Shown in pieces: positions 45,016-58,600 of a stretch of 64,000 bases of DNA (position 1 is the first letter of the stretch; every line of letters starts with the position of its first letter). The DNA lies in NCBI RefSeq assembly GCF_000189635.1, contig NW_002476353.1, forward strand, positions 620,001 to 684,000, written 5' to 3'. The translations under genes and the position numbers were made by a program. This DNA comes from Tetrahymena thermophila SB210. Lineage: Eukaryota > Ciliophora > Oligohymenophorea > Hymenostomatida > Tetrahymenidae. A model generated the notes under the pieces. The model did not search any database, was not told the DNA's origin, and worked only from the letters and a program-made list of their open reading frames with translations.

Positions 45016-47602
45016 ATGTTCCTCAAAGGTATTTTAACTATCTTAGGTGGCTTTTTGATCCATTTGACTTGTGGTACTTTGTAAGAATTAAACTTTTTAT
45101 TATAAAATCATATCATTCTAATAAAGAAATAATATTCTAATTAATGAAAAATTTCATTTAATTCGAAGTTTATTGATTTATTCTTTATTCAATTTTTAAT
45201 ATATTCTCAAACAAACTTAAGCCAATCAAAAAATCAAATTAATTATTGTCTTATTTAAAAATAGATATATGTGGGGTGTAATCAACATTTATGTCACATC
45301 TTACTTGCGTTTAAACGGGAACCCTGACTTATCTATCGACTTAGGAAGTGGAATATTCCCTTTTATGATGGTTGCTGTCGCATGTGGTGTTCCAGTAGGA
45401 ATGAAGGCTATAAAATATGTAGGCTCTGCTCGTCTTGTTTGCTATGTTTGCTCGCTTATTGCAAGCTTGTGCATCCTTTTAGTTAGCTATGCTAAAGTAT
45501 TTTGGCTTTTCGTTATTATCTACGGAATAATTTTTGGATTCTTCACTGGTATTATGTATATGGTGCCCATTTATTTAGGATAACTTTATTTCCCTAATAG
45601 AAGAGGTTTGGTATCAGGCTTTATTTTAACAGGTAAATTTTTTGGATGAACATTTTTTAAAGTTAAATCACACTAAAATGAAAATAATTTTTAATAAACT
45701 TGGTTTTTTTTAATTCATTTTTAAAATATTTTCAAGTCTGAAAGAAATAGAAATAATTTTAAAATAATAGCATTAATCATCAAACATTAGTTAATCTGTT
45801 TAAGAGGAAAACTACTATCTTAAATAATTAACTTTACTTACTTATTTTACAATCAATTAATAATTAAAGCTGATGTACTTCTTTACATTAACTATTTATT
45901 CCAATAATTGAATTGTAATCTTAAGAGCATAGAAATATTAATCTAAGATTTTTTACCATAAGCTTGTTAATTTCCCAAAAAGATTACTAAACAAAATTTC
46001 CCCAGATATTTTAAATATAAAATTAGTGTAACAAAAATAAATATCCAAAATCAATCTTGAATTTCAAGAAGTTGATTTTATTTGAAAAATCTAATAAATA
46101 TGGCTAAATATTTTTGTTTTAAATATAAATAGGATACGGTCTTGGATCATTGATATACAGTTAATTCTTCTTTTACATTGTCAACCCTAATAATTTGAAA
46201 GCAAAAAAAGCTGGAGTATTATTTATTATAAATCACAATTTAAGCAATTTAACTAAAATAATTTTTGATAAAATAGGATGGAGGAAGCTATTTCTTTGGT
46301 GATACTGCATCCGTTGCAAATGCTGTTCCTGAAGCTTTGAGATGGTTGAGTTTGATGTATGTTCTTCAGTTATTAATTGGCTCTAGTTTATTATTTGAGC
46401 ACCCAAATTCAGTTGGTACTAAACAAAAAGAACTTAGAGCATAACTCAAGCTGAAAAGAAAAGAATAAGAAGAGCTTAAGTTGAAAAATGGCGATGCAAA
46501 TAAAAATCAAATAGAAATGATATAAAATACAGAAAAAGATATTGAATAATAAATCTAAAAATAAGACTAAGTAGATAACTAATAGATTTAGCAAGTAAAT
46601 ACCTATGGTTATATTTAAACAGAATCAGATCCTTAAAACAAGCCACTTCGCCCTTAAATGTTTGAATCATAAGCAGATTAATAATAATTATAGAAAGTAT
46701 CTAATGCTGATTGCAATGATGGAAAAACAAACATTTCAGAAGAAGAAATGAATGAAAGAATCCAATTCTATAGAAAACTTGGAGCTCCTTCAATTAAGGA
46801 GGCTTTGAAAACTAAGGAATTCTACATTTCATAAATAATTATACTACTTGCCTGTGGTTTAGGTTTACTTCTTTCTGGTAACTATAAAAAATATGGATAG
46901 CAACATTTTACTAACGATAAAGTGCTTACAATTATTGGTTCTGTTGCTAGTGCTGCAAACGGTTGTTCAAGGTAGAATTTAATTAATTATTTTTATTTAT
47001 TTATTTTTATTAATTACTCTTTATTTATCAATTTAAAGATTCCTTTGGGCAAGCTTACTAGATAAAATTTCATTTAGAAAAGTAATCAGTGTCATCTTAG
47101 TTGCACAGGTAATACATTTTTATTTTATTTGAACTGATTTAAAATTATTTTATTTTTATTCTATTAGATTATTCTCTCTGTTACTCTACAGTTTTCTGTA
47201 TAAAACGAATACTTCTATTTAGTTTGGGTATTCTTTGTATCATGCTGCTTAGGAGGTTTATTTGGTATCTATCCAGTATACTCTACCTTGCTCTTTGGGT
47301 CTAGAGTAGGATCTGAAATATACGGCACATATTGGCTTTCAGTGAGTGCAGCTAACTTCATTCAATTTGGTTTCGTTTATAATTAAGAAAAGAATATAAA
47401 GTTTTCAGGAATATTTTATATCTACTTTGCTTTTAATATTGTAGCTTTGATAATAATTATATTTGCTAAAATGTAATTAGATTGGTCAAAATACTATTTA
47501 AGAAATTCCTAGCATTCTAACAATGCTATTTTACCTCACCATGAAAAAATAATTAGCAAAGAATCTTAAAGTAATGAAGCACTAGATAAATAAAAAAATT
47601 GA
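45016..47602 (+). CDS. Major facilitator transporter, OFA-like (paralogue A)
   Basis: Six exons (45016-45080, 45265-45632, 46133-46215, 46277-46971, 47039-47108, 47168-47602) give 571 residues ending at TGA 47602. The N-terminal half has six membrane segments and reads like oxalate/formate-antiporter-type MFS proteins: MWGVINIYVTSYLR after segment 1, GSARLVCYVCSLIASLCILL, FGFFTGIMYMVPIYLGQLYF, then PNRRGLVSG. A hydrophilic loop of about 140 residues rich in Glu, Lys and Gln separates it from the C-terminal six segments (GLGLLLSGNYKKYGQ, GLFGIYPVYSTLLFG). OFA-type carriers move small organic anions such as monocarboxylates; the substrate here is not predictable. Exons 2, 3 and 5 have exactly the same lengths as in paralogue B. 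Confidence 0.85.
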
Positions 47603-48465
47603 TTTTTAATTTAATATAATTAAAAAAAAACATACTAAACATTATAAAATAACCAAACAAAATAGTAAAAACATTTAAAAATTAAAAGTAAATAATTATG
47701 GTATTAAACCCATTTACTAAGAATTATTTAATCTAGTCAATATGCTTAATTATTTGTTAAAAACTGTAATTACATATTTTTAATATCAATTATATTTTAT
47801 TTACTCCGATTTCTCTATAAAAAATTCATCAATAATAAAATGACTCTCATTATTATTTTTTCCTAATTTCCTTAAGAAGAAATATAAAGAGCTTTTTATA
47901 AATTCTTATAAATGAAGAATAGTGGAAATATTTACTTTTTTGTTAGTCAAATACTTTTTGTTAAGGTAATATGCTAAATTAATAAAAATTGAAAAAATTA
48001 AAAAAAGCTATAATTTATCTTAATGGCCTAACATATTTTTAATTGAAACATTAATATAAATAAGATATAAATTTTATACATTTACAATAAAATATTTAAA
48101 TTTTAAAAAATAAAATAAAAGTGAATATTAAAAATTAATTATACAAACCAATAGCATGAATTGATTTGATGAATTAATAGTTGACGTGTTTTGTAGCAAT
48201 TGGTTGATATAAATTAATATTTGTTTCTCTATATTTATTTCAGCAATTATTAATTTATTTTTATTGAAATAATTTATTGTCATTTATTGAAATTGTTTTT
48301 AGATAGCAATTCATATGCTGATTTTAAAATAAAAAAATTTTGTTAATTTTGATTTGTTTTGCAAACAAAATAATTAAGTTTTATTCATTTATATTTTTGA
48401 AGAGCAATTAATTATATTATTAGTTGCTTATATTTTTAGGCAAATTTATATTTTTAGTTATAAAT
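47603..48465. other. Spacer between convergent transporter A and GPCR genes
   Basis: AT-rich; no feature recognised. Confidence 0.6.
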
Positions 48466-49461
48466 TCAGTATGAAATCATAATTAATTTAGAATCCGTTC
48501 TTGCAATATCCTCTTCTTCTAATTTCTTACTTTAAAATTGGCTATCATCTTCATTTTCGTTTAAAGAGACCTATATTGTATCTGTATTTATTTATTCATC
48601 AGACCGAGATGGCCTATTTTATTTTTTACTTATGCAACAAGTAATAGGATTTATAGATAGAAAGTAGTAAAATACAGCATTGAGCAAACCGTTCATATTA
48701 TCCATCACGAATCCTACTTATACCATAAACTAAGAATCTATGTCATAATATCTTAAAATTCTAGAGAATATTATTGGAAACCAAGTTATAAATAATCCTA
48801 ATGGATATAAACACATTTTAAGAATATCTTTTAGTTATATAATTTTGAATTCATTTCTATTTTTGTTATAGTGAACTAAAATTCTAACTATTAAAAAGCA
48901 ATTTAGTGTAAAACATATGAAGAATGGAAGATAGTAAAATATTAGCATTAATAACTAATCTTTGTCTTAGTCACCTGTGTTTATATAACAAAATGTGTTA
49001 GGGAAAGGTTCCAAACGTCCAATCAGCTTAAAAATGCAAAGAATTATTCCACTAATAAAAGGTAGCAAGAAATTTACAACCCAATATTATCTAAATGCAG
49101 AAACTCTAAAAATTTGAACTTCTCTCACAATCCATTAAAATAAAGAATAGCATATACTTGAACTACAAATGTAAGAACTAATAATAGAAGTTTGTATCAT
49201 TAAACCTTAAATATAACATAATGACATCCCAATCACTGTATCTGGGCTAGAAAGCATAAGTAAAGCCCTTAGAAAGCTAATCAGAGAGTAAACAAAATCA
49301 CTAATACACAACATTAAAACTAAATCAAATGAAAATGTACGATAAGACTTATTAAAAAGGTAGAATATTATGATAAAAGAAGTTGCAATAAGGGAGAGAG
49401 AGCTCACTACAATCAAAGAAATTTTGATGTTTTCGCTAATACTATCATCTATTTCTTACAT
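48466..49461 (-). CDS. Seven-pass receptor, cAMP-receptor-like GPCR
   Basis: A single exon of 331 residues, ATG 49461 to TGA 48466. Seven hydrophobic segments are visible: SLIVVSSLSLIATSFIIIFY; FDLVLMLCISDFVYSLISFL; one around SIISSYICSSSICYSLF; YWVVNFLLPFISGIILCIF; LLMLIFYYLPFFICFTLNCF; MCLYPLGLFITWFPIIF; and GLLNAVFYYFLSINPITCC. The LxxCISDxxYS block and the tail pattern (NGLLNAVFYYF) resemble the slime-mould cAMP receptor/GCR1 class rather than rhodopsin-type receptors. The C-terminal 60 residues are acidic and Ser-rich. The receptor would sit in the surface membrane and signal to internal effectors. Ligand unknown. Confidence 0.75.
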
Positions 49462-50803
49462 TAAGAGAGTTAATAAATAATACTTTAATTTATAATATCT
49501 AGTCAAAATTTAACTTTTAATTCCGCTTACTTGTTTATATCTCAAATCTATCTTTTATTAATTAAATATTGGCTGATAAATCAATATTCTTAGATCTACT
49601 AAAAAAATATTTACCTTAAATCCAAATAAAGCACACATACCTTGTTCGGAGGCAAGCTTAACTCTTATGATAAGCAATTTCTTAATATTAAAATTAAAAA
49701 ATAAGATTTTTATCTTTTTATTTCTTATTAAGCTTATCATTGATTATTTATTTCAATTTGTTTTAAATTGCAAAATAATAGGCTAATTAATTAACTAAAA
49801 TAGAAATTAGTTTTAGAATTTAGCTTTAAATTACATTTATTTATTTATGAAAAAATGAACTAGGAACTATGACAGAAATAAAACGGGTCATTCATTATTC
49901 TCGTAAATACCATTAATTAAAATAACATAAAAAAAATAAAATAAAAACACTGAGTTAATTTAATAAACTTTCATGTAAAGTTTTAAAAATTATTAAATAA
50001 TATTGATTGATATGTAAGAAAGAATATTTTATTTTTTTAAAAAGGTTATACAAAATTTATAAAATTTGAAGTTTTTAGAAATTAGTATTATAAAAATTAG
50101 CATGCTATTTTATATCTATTTATAAATAAAACCAAATCTTTGTTTAAAATAGGCTAATTAATTCAAAAGAATGAAGTATAAAAATATATGTTTATTTATT
50201 TATGATAGAAGTAAAGAGAATAAGGACGAAAATAAAAGCTATTATTTATTCTGATAAATATCATATATTGAAATAACAAAAATAGAAAATTTAATATACT
50301 GAATTTATTAAATACATTTAAATTTAAAATCTAATAAAATATTTAACAATTTTTATTGGTATGTATGAAACTTTATCATTAAGATATTTCATTCATTCAT
50401 TCATTTAAAAATGATCAGTCAAATATTTTTTTAAAAATATTCTTTACTTTTTTAATATACAAAATGAATAAAAAAGAATCAGTAACTATTTTCATATTTT
50501 TAATTGTAGAAATAACCAAATTTCTATTAAAATTTTGACTAATTAGATCAAACTATAATTAATTTTTTCTTTTAAATTACATTTATTTATTTATATATTA
50601 TAAAAATGAAATAGCAGAGAAATAAAAGCTTTTAACATTATTAATTATCTCATAAATATCACTTACTAAATAAAATCACATAAAAATAAATTTCAAAATA
50701 CTTCTGAATTAATTTATTTAGTTAAAAAGCAAAGACAAACAAATTATTCAACATGTAAAAAGCTTCTGTCTGTCTTTAAAAGATTTCATTTATTTTAAAA
50801 AGC
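49462..50803. other. Spacer between GPCR and AlbA_2 genes
   Basis: Occupied largely by the decayed tandem units listed above; no gene. Confidence 0.6.
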
Positions 50804-50945
50804 TCAATCAAATTTTATAAAGATTTGAACTCTTTTTTATTTGCAAAATGAATAAAAATTAGGAACTGCGTTCATATTTTGACTTGCATAGATAACCAAA
50901 TCTCCATTTTCTTTGAATTTATGCACGAAATTTAATTTTTGAATT
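49777..50945. repeat. Three decayed tandem units derived from the 3' end of the AlbA_2 gene
   Basis: Units of about 370 bases start near 49777, 50148 and 50532. tttaaattacatttatttat recurs 746 bases apart (49825 and 50571), and aataggctaattaatt recurs 371 bases apart (49777 and 50148). The right end of each unit resembles the coding 3' end of the neighbouring AlbA_2 gene. Compare caaaatgaataaaaattagg (from 50846, in the gene) with caaaatgaataaaaaagaat (50460), and agataaccaaatct (50890) with ataaaaccaaatct (about 50125). The oldest units have diverged considerably. Confidence 0.7.
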
Positions 50946-51940
50946 TAAGAAATGAATTCTTTGTTATCTTTTTAAATTCCTTTAATTGTGATTACATTGT
51001 TTAGGTATCCAAATTAGAGCGATTCTTATTTATAAGTAAAAGTGGATACCTATTCACAAGATTTGTTTATCTTATTTATTGCATCTTTTATTTAGCTGAT
51101 TCTATCTGATTTTAAGATAGTAATATAATCAGAGATTACTTTTATCTTAAAATCTTAAAATTATACAAATCCTAGAGACTTTAAATAATCTTCTAGATAT
51201 TTTTTAAAATCTTTTATTCTATCTCTCAATATATTAGTAAAGGCTAAGGAGTTATGCTTTATTTTATGCTCTTCTGGCTTCTAAAAATTCTGACATTCTT
51301 CGAGTCCTTGTTAATCAGGCTCTTCATAAATAATAGCTTTTGATTTACTTTCAGGACAAAGAGCTTTTTAGTATATTTTCTCGTATATCTTCTCAAATGT
51401 ATCAAGAGTTCTTAAACTCGCATCTTCTCTAAACGCAGAATAAACAGTCTCTTATTTTTCATTATTTGGAAATTTGAATGTATATAATTTATCAAGATAA
51501 CCCTGACTAACTTCGATTCGGACTACATAAGTGTTTGGTAACCAAGTATACTTTTCTTGATCTTCTCCAATATATTTTTTAACAGGAATTTCTACAGTCT
51601 TTATGAAACCTAAGGGCTCTGGGAAGAATCTTTTCTTCAATTCATCAAAATGCAACTTTAATTGATCCATATTATTTATTTTAATACCTTTGATGATTTT
51701 ATCGTCATTTACACCAATTAAGATTGTCCCTCCACTCCTATTTAAGAAGCCGCACATAGTTTTCAGAAGAGTGAAATTCAAATTTGGGGTGAATGGCAAA
51801 CCGTAATCTTTAAACTCTAGTTTATGGCTTTCAGGTAGAGTGATTTTAGTGCCATAGATATAACTTCCTTTTCTTTCGTTGATGTATTTCGATGGTCTGA
51901 AGTCAATAGTTTATTCTGTAGATTCGTTTAAAGTATCCAT
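50804..51940 (-). CDS. Schlafen AlbA_2 domain protein
   Basis: A single exon of 378 residues, ATG 51940 to TGA 50804. Residues 30-160 form an AlbA_2 (Schlafen N-terminal-like) domain: the SHKLEFKDYG strand with the Glu-x-Lys pair, then MCGFLNRSGGTILIGVNDD, the glycine-rich turn typical of the fold, and NTYVVRIEVSQGYLDKLY. The C-terminal 200 residues are charged and helical, with no helicase or HTH domain, so it is a short, stand-alone form. AlbA_2 domains bind nucleic acid, and in Schlafens some cleave tRNA or rRNA; neither activity can be inferred from sequence alone here. The last 45 codons lie inside the repeat unit described separately. Confidence 0.8.
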
Positions 51941-52050
51941 ATTTGTAATTTTTTGATAAGATTTATACTTTTGATATTTAGAATCTCAATTATTTGTATT
52001 TTTTTTACAAAAAATAAAAATGATAGTTTAATAATATTGTTTATTACTTC

Positions 52051-52251
52051 GATTGATCTAATGATTTGCCTCCTTTTATTAATTCGTTAGTATAAATAAA
52101 ATTGTTTTATTTATACATATAAAAAATATCTAATACATCCGATAAAATTTATTGATTTAATAATTTGCCTCCTTTTTAATTAATTTGATTTGATATAAAT
52201 AAAATTGTTTTATACATAAATTTTTAATATCTATTTCAGTCTATAAAATTT
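52051..52251. repeat. Direct duplication of about 100 bases
   Basis: gatttgcctcctttt (52063) and aatttgcctccttttt (52162) begin two tandem units that also share tataaataaaattgttttat and a trailing ataaaattta. They lie 110 bases upstream of the AlbA_2 start, in its promoter region. Confidence 0.6.
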
Positions 52252-53339
52252 ACTTTTTTTTTTTTGTAATTAATTTCTTAAATAAATAATAAACAAAAAT
52301 TTTTTACATATGAATTAAGATATTAATTTACTAATTTCTTTTATATATTTATTTTTCTTTGAAGCTGAATTAATTAATTTTAGATCATATATATGTATAT
52401 AAAGAAAGTTATTAGGAATAAATTTGTTTTATTATAAAGTAATTTTATGAAGTATTTAAAAATTAAAACAGTTATAGGAACATATTATTGGAATATCTTT
52501 TAATATTTTAATTTTCCTACCATTAAAAATTAAAAATGTGGATAAGTATAACTTAGAACGAAAAAGTTAAGATACAAAAAAAAAATAAAAAATCTAAACT
52601 GTTATAGTTATATTAATAGATATAATAAAAGAAAACTAAAATATCAGTTCATTGAATTAAACTGATTTTTTAATTTATCTATATTATTTTTGTATGCTAT
52701 TTAGGAAAGTTTTTTATTTGAATGGTTAATTTCAGAAGAAAAAAACTTTCCAAGGAAAAAATTACAATTAATTTAAATGATTGCAAATATGTTCTACGCA
52801 TTAATCAAATATTTATCTCATCTAAAATACTTTATGATGAAATTATCTTGAAAAGTACTTTTTTTATTAAACAAATAATTATTTGCTTTTATAAAAGCTT
52901 TTTCGAAATTTGAGGTAAAAAATTACTTATAATTTGAAAAAGATCTTGAAAAATACATAACTGAAATTAATAGCGTAAGAATACTTAACTTGCAACTGCT
53001 AAAGCTAATGTTGAAAATTTTACTTAAATGTTGATAAATTTCAGTTAGTTTATTTCAGAAATATAAAGCCTTATAATATTATTTGACAAATAGAGTAATA
53101 GGATATGAATAAAAAACATTACAGAGGTCAGAGTAACAATATTTTATAAGATAAATGATTTATTAAAAATTTTCAATTAAGTAAAATCAATTAAAATAGT
53201 TAAAATTAAGGCTAAAGAAATAATTAAAAGTATTAGAAAAAAAGATAATTATTTGTTAAAATATAAAAAAATTAAATTAATTTGTAATAAAAGTAACAAA
53301 AAGGTTAAAGAATATAGTCAGCAAAAAGATTGTGTTTAA
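52252..53339. other. Spacer ahead of the second transporter
   Basis: AT-rich. The plus-strand frame 52722-52913 is Lys/Ile/Phe-rich as expected by chance and is not called. Confidence 0.55.
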
Positions 53340-55646
53340 ATGAAACTTACTAACACTTAAAGAGGTTTACTCACAGTATTTGGAGGTTTTACTGTTCACT
53401 TAGTTATTGGAGCAGTGTAACTAATTGGATTTTACTAATAAAAATTAACTATAATATTAATATTTTATTTATTTCACATAGATTTATGTGGGGGACTTTG
53501 AATGTTTATATAACATCATATTTCCGTCAACTAAATGATGAAGGTCTAGCTTTGAGCGTTGGAGGAGCTATCTTCCCAGTTATGATGTTATCAGTAGCAA
53601 CAGGTATGCCCTTAGGTATTAAGGCTGTTTAACTGTTTGGCTCAGCAAGATACTATGTTATGGCTGCTTCCATTATTTGCAGCTTTTTAGTCTTTATTTC
53701 TAGTTATTGCACTTATTTCTGGCAATATGTTTTAGTATTTGGAATTTTATTTGGCCTCTTCTCTGGTACTATATATTTTATTCCTATCTACATGGGCTAT
53801 CTCTATTTCCCCAAAAAAAAAGGTTTTGTGTCTGGCACAGTATTATGTGGTAATTTAAATTCGCTAACTAGTTTTTCTATTTTAATTATTTTTATCTTAG
53901 TAAATATGTTATTTAAAAATTAATTAATTAATTATTACAGGTTATGGTTTATGCTCATTAGTTATGGGATTGACTTTTTTTTCATTTGTAAACCCTGATA
54001 ATCTAACTTAGGAAAAAGATCATGTAAATAAATTCCTTATTTTTGTATGAAATGCGTTAAAATTAATTTAAAAATTAGGATGGTTATTCATACTTTTAAG
54101 GTTCTTCTGTTATTGTTGCATAGAGAGTACCTGAAGCGTTAAGAAAAATGAGTTTAATTTATGTAATTCTTTCAGTTTTTGGTTCATGCTTTATTATGTA
54201 TCACCCTAATCAAATTGGTGAAGAAGAAAGAAGATTAAAAAAATTGCTTTAAGAAAAGAAAAAAAAAGAGGAAATTCTCAAGCATAAACTTGATTTCTTA
54301 TCTAGCGAGTAATTAAAGCCAGTACAATAACAAGATAAAAGAATGAGTGAAATTTTAATCTAAAAGAAAAAAGAAGTACTTCAATAAAACATAGAAATTA
54401 TCGAGAAATAAGAAAAAGTGATAGAAAAACATATCGAACTTTAAAAAATTGAAGACTAATAAAAAATTTAATATATTTACTCTGCAGGAGAAAATAATTA
54501 AGAAAATGCATAAATAAATTACTTTGGAAACTATAATCCAAATGACAATGACGATGAAAGAAATGCTTAATTGAAATAAACAAATACAACCAGCAGCTTT
54601 ATTCAAACTAAAGTCAATATTGATATGATTTTTATGGAAGAAGATGGAGGTTAAAATAGAAAAGCCCACACAAATGAGTATGTCGAAGAGATAGAAAAGG
54701 AAATCGAAGCTTTAGAAATGTCAGTTAAGTTAGATCAATAATCCTTAAACAAAGAAACATAGAAAGTAGAATAAATTCAGAAATAGTTGGAAAAAGAGGA
54801 ATACTAAAAAATGGGAGCTCCAAGTGTGTATGAGGCTTTGAAAAAACCACAATATTACATGTCCCTCTTGTTAGCTTTCTTAGCAGTTGCTTTCCCTATT
54901 ATTATTAACGGAAATTACAAGAGTGTAGCTAAAGATTATGGATTTTTAAATGACAGCTATTAGACTTTAGTAGGAGCACTTGTCAGCGCTGCTAATGGTT
55001 TATCTAGGTAGATTTATTACTTTTAAAAAAAATATTTTTTTAAATTATTATTTATTTAAAAAGACCTGCATATGCATCACTGTTAGATAAGTTTACTTTC
55101 AAGCAAATGTTGACTTGTATCCTTTGCTTTTAGGTAATTAAGTTAATTAAGAAATACAAATCTTATCATATTTTATTTTAAAAAAGATATTCTTATCTTT
55201 AACTTGTTAATTAACTAATGTTAACGAAGTTTTCTTTGCCATATGGATGTTCTTGATTAATACTACTTTTGGCGGCGTACTCGCAATGTGGCCTGTTTTT
55301 TCAGCCTAACTTAATGGAGTTAAGGTAGGATCTACCATATATGGAACCTATTGGTATTATTTTAATTTAAATAAATTACATGGTCAATAACTAACTTAAT
55401 TTTATAAATTAAAGGTGGGCTTTTGGTTTCTCAAATTTCCTCTAATTTATTTTTGTATATTTCTTGAAACCAAAAATTGGATTTAATAATATATTCTACA
55501 TATACACTGGTATCGCTTTTAGCGCTCTTTTACTTCTAAGATTGTACAACTTCTAGATAGATTGGTCCACTTATTACAAGAAAAAATAAGAAAAGGAAGA
55601 GAAAGTAGTGGCTTTAGAAGTTTTATAAATTAAAACTTTGAATTGA
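53340..55646 (+). CDS.  Confidence 0.
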
Positions 55647-58600
55647 TTGATGTTAATTTACTCGAATTATCTTTGTAAGTCTATTATATTTATCATAAAT
55701 TATTTATATTAATCAAAACTATGAAATAAAATATTCTATTAAATTTTAGAGTAACTTGAATTTAAATAATATAAGCTCAAGGATTATCGATAAAATAATA
55801 TAGATTTGAATACTTTGAAATAATTGTTTTTATTATTAAACAATTATGATCTTGTATTATGTTTATTTATGTAAATATTAATTTTTATTTGATATACTAA
55901 ATTTATTTAGTATATCGTTTTGTTTGTTTTCTATAAAAATCTATATTCAAAATGTATGCAAAATATTGGTTTATTAATTAAAAAAAAACTTTTTATTTTT
56001 TTACTTTGAAAAAAAGAATTTTTATTTTTTTGATATTATCTTTGAACTAACTATCTACAAATATTTGAATGAAATCAATGATCTCATTAAAGATTGTTTA
56101 AATAAACGATAAAAATATCTAAGAATAATACTTTAAATATCTCAATCTAATATCAAAAATACAAAACCATTAACTTTTACATTTATATTTATGAATTTTT
56201 ATTTAAAATTTTTATTATATTTATATATATGTATAGTAAGTACCCTTGGGTACTATCATTTTATTTTATGAGTGTTAATCCATAGGAAAAGTATGAAAGT
56301 TTTTTTTATTTTATTTAAATTTTAATTTATGTAGCATCTTGAACTTATATTTTGTATTAGATATTTAATTTCAAAAATATTTTTATAAAATTCTAAAATA
56401 AAGTTAAAGTTTGTTTTTCTGTATTTAAAAAGATAAAATTTAAATTAGAATGAATATATTAATCAATAAAAAACTACTTAGTCTTTCTATTTTAAATTTG
56501 AAAATATTTCTTCATTTTTCTATCAATAAATAATTTTATTTTAACTTTGATGAGTACTCATTAAATCATTTTATTATTTTAAAAATATTTATAAAATTAA
56601 TAACTACTTATATTATTGGATAGAGATAATCTTGAAATCAATCAGTCATCAGTCTTATTTTCTAAATTGTAAATATATTTATATCAAATATTGAAAAAAA
56701 TATTTTTATTTAACATTTTGTAAATTAAAAGCTATTTTTGATGTTTTAAATAAAACAATTTACACTTAGTTAGTACAAACATCAAAATAAAGTTAAAAAA
56801 AGAAAAAATTAGGTAAGAATAAATTAGAAAGATTCTTAAAAGTTAAAATTTTTAATAAACAATAAAAGTAAAAGAGAATATTCTAAACTATTTTTAAAAT
56901 AAAATATATTTATTTAGCAGAAATATAAAAGTTCTTTTTTTATAAGAGCTTTTTATTTATTAGAAACAAATAATATTAGGTAGAATAATGCAAACATTAA
57001 TATAGCTTTATAAATAGATAAATAAATAATTAGATTATAAATTAAATGTATTTTTCTCAATTATTTTGTTTTTTTTTATGGTCACTATTAACTATCATGC
57101 ATTAGTATTTTTAGGTTAATCCTGTACATTTTAGTCGATTTATTATTATTATTGTTAAACTTATTATTAAGTATTTTCATAGCTTATTTGTAGATTTTGA
57201 GTATCTTATGAATAGTCAGTCTCTACAATATCATAATAGAATATAGCTATCTTATTAAAATATTTTCTAGGAACCAGCCACATCGCAGTAAAGCCAATCA
57301 TATATCCTGAAAAAAAATTTAAATTTCTTAAAAAATCCATTTATTAGTATTATATTTCTTTCTATCTATCTATTGAGTTGTTTCTAAAAACTGGTATTTG
57401 TTTGAAAGAGATTGAAAAATATCGTGAGAGAATATATATCTTAGAAAACTTAATTTGTAAATAATTAATTAATCAATGAATATTCTTTTTTCTTTAGTAT
57501 ATAATGGATTAAAATAGATACAAATTTCCTAAAAAGCAACACAAAAAAAGATAAAGGAATTTAAAGCTTATTTATTCTTTTCTTTTCATTTTTTTTTTTT
57601 TGATAAATTGAGGTTTAGATCAATAAGGAATGCATTAAAATAAAAAATCATTTTAATTCTTATTTTTAAAATGAGTATTGTAAAATTAGCAAATTTAGAT
57701 AATCTTTATTTGAGAAAAATAATTTATGATTTAATCTTTGTTATTTTTCTTTTTTGAGAAATATGAATTAATTAATTTGTATAATGAAAATTTAGTAGAG
57801 TATTTAATATCGTTTAAATAAAATTGTATACAGATATATACATTTAATTACTCGTTATTTTTTAAAATTATTATATATTTTAAGCTATTTATCATCAAGA
57901 TCAGAACTTCATTTCGTGGGGTCTGTCGTTGTTATTTAAGGTGAACTTGGAGGCAAGATAGTTCTTTAAGAATTCAACCTTCTTGACGGCAGCGAGAAGA
58001 GGAGTATCGACAGCTTGTTAGTCTTGCTTTCTAGCATTCTTTCTTTCGGTTTCCTTCTTCTTTTATTCTTCGGTCAACTTTTGAAAATAAAAATCATTCA
58101 TGTAATATACATTTTTACTAATTTCAAGAGGTGCAGATCGATATTCTTATTTATAATATTCAAACAGAATGAATAAACGAGCTTTTAAATGAACGGATAT
58201 CTTTCTGATTTCATATTACAATATTAATACGATCCACTTAATGCTTTCAATTAAGAATGCAAATGCATAATTTGTTTAACTATTTTTTTAGTTATTCTTC
58301 AATGTATTTTGTTTTATTATTCTAATTATTTTGAAATGCTTTATTTTACTAATGGCATTTTTTGTCGTTTTATGGCTTAAGCAAATAGTTTAATTCGTGG
58401 CTATTAAATACTTAATAAACCTCCTAATGCTTATTTTTCTTTTTGTAAGTTATAAATATTAATGCTTCCATCTTAATATTAACTTTACTTATTATCAATA
58501 TAGACTGCTAATACTTTAATAACTACAAAAGAATACTCAAAATCCATATTCCCATATTATGTTTCTCCTTAGATTTAACTAATCAAACATAATACACATA